Assembly (NCBI GenBank): GCA_031282285.1
Contig: JAITEA010000175.1
Coordinates: forward strand, 1 to 7,369
From: Helicobacteraceae bacterium
Lineage (GTDB): Bacteria; Campylobacterota; Campylobacteria; Campylobacterales; SZUA-545
Direction of reading: 5' to 3'
Length of the DNA: 7,369 bases
The notes beneath the pieces are model-generated. The model was not told the DNA's origin. It ran no database searches and saw only the letters and a list, made by a program, of their open reading frames with translations. Of the stretch, positions 1 through 5,549 are shown in pieces. The translations under genes were made by a program, and so were the position numbers. Numbering within the stretch: position 1 is the first letter of the stretch; each line of letters opens with the position of its first letter.

Positions 1-1
1 A

Positions 2-388
2 GGCGAAGCTCTCTTTTCCGATAAATCCATGGTCATATCAGATTATACGGAGCTAACAAGCGATCTGATAACCGCCTCTGTCCTTATCGCCTATTTCGCC
101 TCCCTTTTCAAGACCAGACCTCTATATGAAGCCGTAACGATCGCGCTGAAAAATCCTATGACCACGAATATGTTCAGGCCCATATACGGCAAACTGTTAT
201 CTGTTCTGGCTATAGCTCAGTATAGCGCCGAGATCTACGAAGCCTTCCTTAACGCAGACTATGAAAACAACAAGGCGCTGTTTAACGACGGGCAAGAGTT
301 AGCGCCAGTTATAATTACGGGCTTAGCGTTGCGCCAAATCGCAAACATTCTTTGGTCGGGGGAGATACGATCAAATACGCGCTTATGA
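2..388 (+). CDS. Hydrophobic protein of unknown function, 5' end outside the window
   Basis: I do not recognise this protein. The frame is open from the first bases of the window, and nine sense codons precede the first ATG (29-31), so the true start probably lies to the left; if translation begins at 29 the product is 119 residues. The ATG at 29 has no clear Shine-Dalgarno sequence. Counting from that ATG, hydrophobic stretches lie near residues 13-28 (LITASVLIAYFASLF), 56-66 and 91-108, so it is probably a membrane protein. The frame ends at TGA 386-388, but the same frame stays open for 61 more codons that encode two further hydrophobic segments (next entry), so this may be a truncated gene rather than a complete one. 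It is the only plus-strand gene, and its DNA is visibly more A+T-rich than the minus-strand genes. Coding status is likely; function is unknown. Confidence 0.5.
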   Translation, partial: GEALFSDKSMVISDYTELTSDLITASVLIAYFASLFKTRPLYEAVTIALKNPMTTNMFRPIYGKLLSVLAIAQYSAEIYEAFLNADYENNKALFNDGQELAPVIITGLALRQIANILWSGEIRSNTRL

Positions 389-574
389 TGGTTTTACAAT
401 ATTGGCTTTATAATAGTCGCGATTTTGCCAAGTATATTGCCCGCTAAAATATTTATAGAAGATCATAAAGCGCCGCCTACATTAAAAGAAAGCGCGATTT
501 TTGCGACGCGCGCGCATATATTGTGCTTTATCATTATCTTTAATATCTCGTTTGACTACGCCAAGCAAAAATAA
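389..574 (+). pseudogene. In-frame continuation of the left-edge membrane-protein gene after a TGA stop
   Basis: Reading on in the same frame past TGA 386-388 gives 61 codons with no stop until TAA 572-574. The translation looks like real protein: a hydrophobic segment (FYNIGFIIVAILPSILP), a short polar stretch with charged residues (IEDHKAPPTLKESA), a second hydrophobic segment (AHILCFIIIFNISF) and a polar tail. There is no ATG early in this stretch. The simplest reading is one longer membrane-protein gene of about 190 or more codons, broken by a nonsense mutation. An alternative is a pair of compensating frameshifts: between about 355 and 400 the +2 frame also reads plausibly (GGDTIKYALMMVLQYWLYN), and a run of five G at 358-362 is a possible slip site. 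A chance open frame in fairly A+T-rich DNA cannot be excluded. Standard-code genes elsewhere argue against TGA being a sense codon. Confidence 0.45.
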
Positions 575-619
575 ACCGCCCCATAAAAATAGAAACTCGT
601 TATGGTTCAGGCGGTTTTT
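573..619. terminator. Bidirectional hairpin terminator between converging genes
   Basis: AAACCGCC at 573-580 is the exact reverse complement of GGCGGTTT at 610-617. Just inside, CCATA (581-585) pairs with TATGG (601-605), leaving a 4-nt bulge (606-609) and a 15-nt loop. On the plus strand the stem is followed by further T residues (GGCGGTTTTT). On the minus strand it is followed by GGCGGTTTATTTTTG. The hairpin lies exactly where the plus-strand frame ends (TAA 572-574) and where the minus-strand patatin gene ends (stop at 607-609, inside the stem-loop), as expected for an intrinsic terminator shared by converging genes. The U-tracts are short, so termination may be partial. Confidence 0.65.
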
Positions 620-1488
620 GAGCGCGCTTCGTAGGCGTTAATGGCTTGTATCGTCAGATCGTAGCCTAGTTTTATCATCGTTTTGGCTTTATGAAAATCG
701 TAAGTCCGGCAGCTTTCGATTGGTATTTCCACCAAAATATCCGGCATATAACCAGCCATTTTGTAAAGCGTCATCGCGTCTTGCATCGCCTCGATCACAC
801 GCTGAAGGATTTCCAGCCGCGTGATGCTCTCCTCGGTTTGCGCGCTCCATAAGCCGCGTTCGATCAGCCATTTCTCCAGCCGTCGCATAAAGGTTTTGGG
901 CTCCGGCTCGATCGGCAAAGGGCAATGACGCGGCGCCGAATAGCTAGAGCAGAGATTAACCGCCGCGATCGCCTCGGTGTGATCGCTCATCGTGGGCGCG
1001 ATTGGCAGCGGGTTCAAAACCGCGCCGTCCACCAGCGCCCGCGAGTTGTGATAGACGGGCGTAAAGATCGTGGGTATGGCGATGCTCGCGCGAATGGCGG
1101 TTTTCAGATCGCCCTCCTGAAACCATACCTCCTTTTTGCCGTCGAGATCGGTCGCCACGGCGGTGAAACGAATAGGAAGCTCCTCGATCTTTTTATCGCC
1201 AAAAAACGGCGCGATTTTCTCGAAAATCTTTTCGCCTTTGATCGCGCCGCCAGACGAAAACAGCGAGAGATCGACCAGCTTCAGCGCTTTCATCCAGTCT
1301 AGCTCCAGCGCGAAACGCTTGAACTCCTCCAGATAACCCGCGGCGTAAATCCCGCCGACAAGCGCGCCCATAGAGCAGCCGCTAACGGATTTTATCTCGT
1401 AACCCCGTTTGGTTAGCGCCTCGATCGCGCCGATATGCGCGTATCCCCGCGCGCCGCCGCTGCCTAAAACAAGCGATATTGAACGCAT
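607..1488 (-). CDS. Patatin-like phospholipase (NTE/RssA-type family)
   Basis: This is a predicted lipid acyl hydrolase of the patatin family, which uses a Ser-Asp dyad. The 293-residue product carries the family's three signatures in order: the glycine-rich oxyanion-hole motif GSGGARG at residues 9-15, the nucleophile elbow GCSMG at 37-41 with Ser39, and DGA at 154-156 with Asp154. The rest of the patatin core is also present (for example RASIAIPTIFTP at 133-144). There is no signal peptide or membrane segment, so it is probably cytoplasmic or peripheral. Length and motif positions resemble the small bacterial RssA/YchK-like proteins, whose natural substrates are mostly unknown. The ATG start is supported by AAGGA five bases upstream. 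It is the last gene of the minus-strand series, 39 bp after rlmH, and ends within the 573-619 terminator. The family assignment is secure; the substrate is not. Confidence 0.93.
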   Translation of the reverse strand: MRSISLVLGSGGARGYAHIGAIEALTKRGYEIKSVSGCSMGALVGGIYAAGYLEEFKRFALELDWMKALKLVDLSLFSSGGAIKGEKIFEKIAPFFGDKKIEELPIRFTAVATDLDGKKEVWFQEGDLKTAIRASIAIPTIFTPVYHNSRALVDGAVLNPLPIAPTMSDHTEAIAAVNLCSSYSAPRHCPLPIEPEPKTFMRRLEKWLIERGLWSAQTEESITRLEILQRVIEAMQDAMTLYKMAGYMPDILVEIPIESCRTYDFHKAKTMIKLGYDLTIQAINAYEARSKTA

Positions 1489-1527
1489 AATATTCCTTTC
1501 GCAAACGGTAATTATAAATCACAAGCG

Positions 1528-1980
1528 TTATTTGTCGTATGGGTGGCGGGCGTTGATAGCGAAGGCGCGGTAGAGCTGCTCGAGCAAAACGATCCGCGCC
1601 AGATCGTGCGAGAAGGTAAGCGGCGAAAGCGAGACGCAAAGATCGCAACTTTCGCAAAAGGAGCGATCAAGCCCGTAAGCGCCGCCGATATAGAAGCAAA
1701 ACGAGGCGCGGCTTGCGATCAGCGCGGCAAAACCCGCCGAGTCAAACGATTTGCCCTCCGCGCTTAACGCGATCGCGTAGCCCGAACGCGGCGAAAAAGC
1801 GCGCGCGTAAGCCTCTTGCGCCGCCGCAAAGCCAATCTTTTGCGCCTTTTCAATCGCGCCGTTCCAGACGGGCGTTACGCTTAGCTTGGCATAGGGCGCG
1901 ATCAGCTTGGCGTAGCGCGTCTGCGCTTGCGAAAATTGAGCGCCGTTATCTTTGCCTATATACCTAATCTCGATCGTCAT
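1528..1980 (-). CDS. rlmH: 23S rRNA (pseudouridine-1915 N3) methyltransferase RlmH
   Basis: RlmH is a SPOUT-class methyltransferase that uses S-adenosylmethionine to methylate pseudouridine 1915 in helix 69 of 23S rRNA, acting on assembled 70S ribosomes. The 150-residue product is close to the usual 155. It has the cofactor-loop motif GGAYG at residues 99-103, the strongly conserved [12 protein letters not shown] at 118-129 and EQLYRA at 134-139, all in the C-terminal trefoil-knot region. The C-terminus reads HPYDK, whereas the family normally ends in HPYH plus a basic residue, so a conserved His is replaced by Asp at 149. The start codon lies 17 bp inside the 3' end of accD and no clear Shine-Dalgarno sequence precedes it, suggesting translational coupling. 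The N-terminus ([10 protein letters not shown]) begins where the family's first strand is expected. Identification is firm; the effect of the C-terminal change is unknown. Confidence 0.95.
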   Translation of the reverse strand: MTIEIRYIGKDNGAQFSQAQTRYAKLIAPYAKLSVTPVWNGAIEKAQKIGFAAAQEAYARAFSPRSGYAIALSAEGKSFDSAGFAALIASRASFCFYIGGAYGLDRSFCESCDLCVSLSPLTFSHDLARIVLLEQLYRAFAINARHPYDK

Positions 1981-2845
1981 TTGGGACGGATCGTTCGGAT
2001 CGTTCGGGGCGGATCGTAAAGCGGAGCAGATCGGCTAGAGTCGTTTTGAGCCGTTCGCGATCTACGATCATATCGATCAGCCCGCGATCGAGCAAAAACT
2101 CGGCGCTTTGGAAACCTTCGGGCAGATCGGCGCCGATGGTTTGCTTGATCACGCGCGCGCCAGCAAAGCCCACCATCGCCCCGGGTTCGGCAATGATGAC
2201 ATCGCCCAGAAACGCGAAGCTGGCGCTAACGCCGCCGAAGGTCGGATCGGTTAGCACGGAAATGAACGGCAGTTTAGCCGCGGCGAGTTTTTTCAGCGCC
2301 GCGCTCGTTTTTGCCATCTGCATCAGGCTGAAGGTGGATTCTTGCATACGCGCCCCGCCGCTTGCGCTGATGATAATCAACCCCTGCCGCTTCTCCACGG
2401 CGCGATTGACGGCGCGGGTAATCTTCTCGCCCTCCACGCTGCCCAGCGATCCGCCCATAAAGTCGAAATCAAACACGACAAGCTGCGCCGCTACGCCCTC
2501 TATAGCGCATTCGCCCGCGATCGCCGCCGATCGCCGCCCCGTTTTCTTGTAGCCCTCTTCTAGCCGTTGCGCGTAGCTTTTCTTGTCGCTGAAAGAGAGC
2601 GGATCGACCGCTTTAAGCTGTTCGTCAAACTCCGTGAAACTTCCCTCGTCGGCTAACGCCTCGATGCGATCGCTCGCGCTAATGCGCATATGCAACCCGC
2701 ACTTGGGGCAGACATAGCGCTTGGCGGCGACCTCTTTGTAGTACATAATAGCTTGACATTTTTTGCATTTAATCCAGTGGCTTGGCGCTTCTTTGGTATC
2801 AGGTCGCTCGCGCTTCGCGCGCCTAAAAAGATCGCCGATGTTCAT
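1964..2845 (-). CDS. accD: Acetyl-CoA carboxylase carboxyltransferase, beta subunit AccD
   Basis: AccD pairs with AccA (not in this window) to form the cytoplasmic carboxyltransferase that moves CO2 from carboxybiotin to acetyl-CoA, giving malonyl-CoA, the first committed step of fatty-acid synthesis. The 293-residue product, a normal length, has the N-terminal zinc ribbon with Cys27, Cys30, Cys46 and Cys49. The crotonase-fold carboxyltransferase core follows: [17 protein letters not shown] around 129-145, SGGARMQE at 162-169, [13 protein letters not shown] at 198-210 and GFAGARVI at 226-233. The start is supported by AAGG six bases upstream, and its ATG overlaps the TGA of the preceding phosphatase gene (ATGA). 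The 3' end overlaps the rlmH start by 17 bp. The last residues are polar and include a tandem ERSERS that mirrors a 9-bp DNA repeat. The assignment is unambiguous. Confidence 0.97.
   Translation of the reverse strand: MNIGDLFRRAKRERPDTKEAPSHWIKCKKCQAIMYYKEVAAKRYVCPKCGLHMRISASDRIEALADEGSFTEFDEQLKAVDPLSFSDKKSYAQRLEEGYKKTGRRSAAIAGECAIEGVAAQLVVFDFDFMGGSLGSVEGEKITRAVNRAVEKRQGLIIISASGGARMQESTFSLMQMAKTSAALKKLAAAKLPFISVLTDPTFGGVSASFAFLGDVIIAEPGAMVGFAGARVIKQTIGADLPEGFQSAEFLLDRGLIDMIVDRERLKTTLADLLRFTIRPERSERSVPNDDRD
1988..2005. repeat. Two tandem copies of a 9-bp unit in the 3' end of accD
   Basis: GGATCGTTC occurs twice head to tail (1988-1996 and 1997-2005), and a partial copy GGATCG follows after five bases. 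On the minus strand the two copies encode Glu-Arg-Ser twice, near the AccD C-terminus. The repeat keeps frame and lies just upstream of the rlmH start at 1980, where a ribosome binding site would be expected but is not evident. Confidence 0.6.
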
Positions 2846-3582
2846 TCGTCGCCTTCGCTAAAAATCGATTTCAGCCGCTCAAAAATCAACCGATCAGAGC
2901 TGACTACAATAAGTTTTTCGCCCGCAAAAACATTCAGATCGTCGCATAGATGCAATCCGGCGATTATATCATATTCCCTCGAACGCCCAAGCGCCAGCAC
3001 AAAGCGCGCGTCCCTAGCATACGCGAGCGAAAGCGCCAGCGCGCCCGGGCTTCTGAACTTCAAGCCGTTTTTTCGCATCACGGCGACGGCTTTGGGGTGC
3101 GAATACGCCTTTTCAAAAATGCCCACAAGCGGTTTCAGGTTGCGTCCGATCGGCTTTTTGCCGGCGCAAAACAGATTGCGGCGGTAGGCGTCGCCATACG
3201 CTTTGATAAAGCACTCGCCGTTGGCGAGGTTGCAGACTATGGAGCAGATCGCCTTGCCGTCGCGTTTGAGCGCGATCGACGCGCCGTAATACGGCACGCC
3301 CGAGGCGATATTGGCGCTGCCGTCGATCGGGTCGATTACGATCTCGTCCGCGCCGTCGCCGATCGGACCGCGCTCTTCGGAGTTTATGCGCCCAAAACGG
3401 CTTAAGCGGTCGATAAAAATATCCTCAGCAACCAGATCTATATTCAAACTCCGGTCGCCGCCGTAGCCGATCCCATCCTCGCCCTCTTTGGCGGGGTAGA
3501 ATAGCGCGTCGTCTTTATTGTCGCGCAGGAGCGTAGCGATCGCCTCGTTAGCCTCGATCGCCGCCTCGATAAAGGGTTCCAT
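2842..3582 (-). CDS. Inositol monophosphatase-family phosphatase (SuhB/CysQ-like)
   Basis: This is a metal-dependent phosphatase of the lithium-sensitive inositol monophosphatase superfamily, which hydrolyses small phosphate monoesters such as inositol phosphates, sugar bisphosphates or PAP. The 246 residues carry the expected metal site: the SEERG motif with Glu69/Glu70, then DPIDGSANI beginning at Asp84, with Asp87 and Ser89 (usually DPLDGT), and C-terminal EYDIIAG with Asp205 (usually WDxAAG, so Trp is replaced by Tyr). The substrate cannot be told from the sequence, so I give no symbol. No Shine-Dalgarno sequence is obvious before the ATG, which lies five bases after the gltD stop, so translation may be coupled. 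Its TGA overlaps the accD ATG by four bases. The same phosphatase-accD-rlmH order exists, from memory, in Campylobacter jejuni (Cj0128c-Cj0126c), supporting a Campylobacterota origin. Confidence 0.9.
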   Translation of the reverse strand: MEPFIEAAIEANEAIATLLRDNKDDALFYPAKEGEDGIGYGGDRSLNIDLVAEDIFIDRLSRFGRINSEERGPIGDGADEIVIDPIDGSANIASGVPYYGASIALKRDGKAICSIVCNLANGECFIKAYGDAYRRNLFCAGKKPIGRNLKPLVGIFEKAYSHPKAVAVMRKNGLKFRSPGALALSLAYARDARFVLALGRSREYDIIAGLHLCDDLNVFAGEKLIVVSSDRLIFERLKSIFSEGDE

Positions 3583-3587
3583 TTGGC

Positions 3588-4958
3588 TTAGGCTAACAGC
3601 GCCCGTATAATGGCGAAAGCGGCTTTTTTGCCGTCCGCGGCGGCGTTGACGGCTAAACTCGCGCCGCGCGCCGCGTCGCCGCCGGCGTAAATCCGCTTGT
3701 CGCTCGAACGCCCGTTCTCGTCGACGATAATCGCGCCGTTTTCGGCTAGTTTCACGCCCTCAAGCCACGATTTGTCCTGATGAGCGAAGCCCAGCGCGGT
3801 AACGACAATATCCGCGTCGATCGTTACGGCGCTGCCGCTAACGACTATCAGCTTGCCGCGAGCGCCGTCCGCGACTTTGGTCTCCTCGCACTCGATGCCG
3901 ATCGCCGCGCCGTTTTTGACGACGATCTTGCTTGGAGCGCGGTTAAAGACAAACTCCGCGCCCTCCTCTTTGGCGTTGATATACTCTTTTTTGCCGCCGG
4001 GCATCGCGCTTTCGCCGCGCCGATAGACGCAGGTCGCGTTTCGCGCGCCAAGTCTTAGCGCCGTTCTTACGCAGTCCATCGCGGTGTCGCCGCCGCCGAT
4101 TACGACGACTTTTTTATCCTTCAGATCGTAAGGGTTTTTGCGCGTAGGATCGAACAGCTCGGCTTGAACCGCGCTAAGCAGATCGATAGCGCCGATCACC
4201 CCTTTGGCGTTTTCGTTCTCGACGCCCGCCTTGACGCTCTTGCGCGCCCCGACGCCGACAAAGATCGCCTCGAACCGGCGGGTTAGATCGCCCATCGTTA
4301 TATCTTTGCCCGCCTCGACGCCAAGATGCAGCTTAACGCCCGCTTTGGTCAGAAACTCAAAGCGGCGCGCGACGACTTGTTTGTCGAGCTTGAAGTTTGG
4401 AATGCCGTAGGTCAGCAGCCCGCCAGCCCTGTCGTCTTTTTCAAAAATCTCCGCAGCCACTCCGGCGCGCGCCAGAAATGTAGCCGCGGAGAGCGACGCC
4501 GGACCGCTGCCTATCAGCGCCACGCGCTTTTTGGAGTTGATTTTGGGATAGTCGATCGTCGCGCCTTGCAAAAACCCGCTCTCGGTGATCGCCGTTTCGA
4601 TCGCGCCGATGCTCACCGCGCCAAAGTTGTCCGCGCCAAGCGTACAGGCGCCTTCGCAAAGCCTGTCCTGCGGGCAGATGCGACCGAGTATCTCTGGAAA
4701 AGGCGAGTTTTCGTTGCTGAGCGCAAAAGCGGCGCGGGCGTCGTTTTCGGCGATCGCCTTGAGCCAGTAGGGGATATGGTTGCGAAGCGGACAGCCTAAC
4801 GCCGAGCAATAAGGATTGCCGCACTGAACGCAGCGCTCGGCTTGCGTAGGCGCTTTTACGCCGTCAAAAAGCGAGTAAATCTCTCCGAAGTGCGCGAGCC
4901 GCTCAAGCGCGGGCGCTTTTTTGGGCGATAATCTTTCTACTTTGGTAAAGTTTTGCAT
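3588..4958 (-). CDS. gltD: Glutamate synthase small subunit-like FAD/NAD(P)H Fe-S oxidoreductase (GltD family)
   Basis: GltD normally takes electrons from NADPH through FAD and Fe-S clusters to GltB, which makes glutamate from glutamine and 2-oxoglutarate. The 456 residues show, in order: an N-terminal Fe-S domain with Cys43, Cys46, Cys51 and Cys56, then Cys95, Cys101 and Cys105 in ICPQDRLCEGAC; an FAD Rossmann motif at 149-156 (IGSGPASL); an NAD(P)H-binding motif at 287-295 (IGGGDTAMD); and the FAD-contacting GGDAARGASL at 426-435. The first Cys group is spaced x2, x4, x4; in E. coli GltD the last gap is x3. The start is supported by AAGG seven bases before the ATG. No gltB is present in the window: the neighbours are a small exported protein upstream and the phosphatase five bases downstream. 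The family is secure; glutamate synthesis as its specific role is likely but not shown. Confidence 0.9.
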   Translation of the reverse strand: MQNFTKVERLSPKKAPALERLAHFGEIYSLFDGVKAPTQAERCVQCGNPYCSALGCPLRNHIPYWLKAIAENDARAAFALSNENSPFPEILGRICPQDRLCEGACTLGADNFGAVSIGAIETAITESGFLQGATIDYPKINSKKRVALIGSGPASLSAATFLARAGVAAEIFEKDDRAGGLLTYGIPNFKLDKQVVARRFEFLTKAGVKLHLGVEAGKDITMGDLTRRFEAIFVGVGARKSVKAGVENENAKGVIGAIDLLSAVQAELFDPTRKNPYDLKDKKVVVIGGGDTAMDCVRTALRLGARNATCVYRRGESAMPGGKKEYINAKEEGAEFVFNRAPSKIVVKNGAAIGIECEETKVADGARGKLIVVSGSAVTIDADIVVTALGFAHQDKSWLEGVKLAENGAIIVDENGRSSDKRIYAGGDAARGASLAVNAAADGKKAAFAIIRALLA

Positions 4959-4981
4959 AAAACGACCTTTTAATGCGCGCG

Positions 4982-4990
4982 ATCTTAGCA
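4982..4990 (-). promoter_or_regulatory. Candidate extended -10 promoter element upstream of gltD
   Basis: On the minus strand this reads TGCTAAGAT, that is TG-N-TAAGAT, similar to an extended -10 box (TGnTATAAT). It would place the transcript start about 15-18 bases before the gltD ATG. I see no good -35 hexamer at the usual distance, which an extended -10 does not strictly need. It lies in the only long gap of the minus-strand series (4959-5071), where a promoter for gltD and the four genes after it would be expected. Confidence 0.3.
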
Positions 4991-5071
4991 GTTAGTCTCT
5001 TACGAGCGGCGCGTTTTGCGATCTGACGCGCTTTTGTAGGCTTTTGCGCCGCGAACGCGCGGATATAGCGT

Positions 5072-5536
5072 TTATTGCGCTTTCTGCTTTTTAAGGCGAT
5101 CTAGCGCCGCCGATTCTATATAGGTTTTGTCAATATACAAAACTCGCGTTTGCGGGTAGATTATAATAATTGTAGGGCTGTTCATAGAACACTCCTCGTC
5201 GGATATGTCGCTAACGGTTAGCGCTTTGATCGTCTTGTTGTCGTCGGTCTGGATATCTATATGCTGGACGCTTCTGTAAATAACGATATTTCCCCCGCCG
5301 CCGTCTGGATACGCGCCGATAGTTTTTTGTTCGACCAAAGTCGTGGTTACATTTTTTAACTTATCGAATCCGGCTATTAATCCGGCGTTTTTCATCTCCG
5401 TTAAAGCGACGTTGGTAGCCCAGTTGTTCTCGCCCGCGCAGTTGGGCAGCCGCCGTTCGCCCGCCGACAAACTACAGATCGCCGCGCAGAAAACGATCAG
5501 GATCGATCTGCTAATAACTTTCGCGCCGTAACTCAT
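5072..5536 (-). CDS. Small exported protein of unknown function
   Basis: I do not recognise this 154-residue protein. It begins with a clear signal peptide: a basic n-region (Lys6, Arg10), a hydrophobic core from about residue 11 to 23 (SILIVFCAAICSL) and likely signal-peptidase cleavage near residues 24-26. Neither Cys17 nor Cys21 sits in a good lipobox. The mature part is soluble-looking, with no second membrane segment, and is probably periplasmic. It has two cysteines (Cys33, Cys116) that could form a disulfide, a glycine run at about 79-82 followed by a strand (NIVIYRSV), and further beta-like stretches such as TIIIIYP at 122-128; the C-terminus is Lys-rich. GGGAG about six bases upstream supports the start. 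It lies 13 bp after ppx, so it is probably co-transcribed with ppx and the ferredoxin gene, and is separated from gltD by 113 bp. Confidence 0.75.
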   Translation of the reverse strand: MSYGAKVISRSILIVFCAAICSLSAGERRLPNCAGENNWATNVALTEMKNAGLIAGFDKLKNVTTTLVEQKTIGAYPDGGGGNIVIYRSVQHIDIQTDDNKTIKALTVSDISDEECSMNSPTIIIIYPQTRVLYIDKTYIESAALDRLKKQKAQ

Positions 5537-5549
5537 TGTCTCTCCCGTT

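Noticed and set aside
386..388. TGA read as an amino acid (alternative code or selenocysteine).
   Set aside because: The other genes use the standard code, with none showing an internal TGA; I see no SECIS-like hairpin immediately after, and a nonsense mutation explains the data more simply.
385..447. A 20-codon frame starting at ATG 385, overlapping the TGA at 386-388 as ATGA, which looks like a coupled gene start.
   Set aside because: It is too short, has no other support, and is better explained as frame noise or as a remnant of a frameshift in the longer membrane-protein gene.
2046..2552. A long plus-strand open frame (168 codons) opposite accD.
   Set aside because: It is antisense to a gene with full AccD motifs, has no recognisable domain and is rich in Ser/Pro/Ala/Arg as shadow frames in G+C-rich DNA are.
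4326..4799. A 157-codon plus-strand frame opposite gltD, and a similar 151-codon one at 2950-3405.
   Set aside because: Both are antisense to strongly supported genes, lack motifs and have the Arg/Ala-rich make-up of mirror frames.
5049..5062. CCGCGAACGCGCGG, a hairpin just after the stop of the exported-protein gene, as an intrinsic terminator.
   Set aside because: The stem is only five base pairs and no T-tract follows on the minus strand, so I mention it only as part of the gap's repeats.
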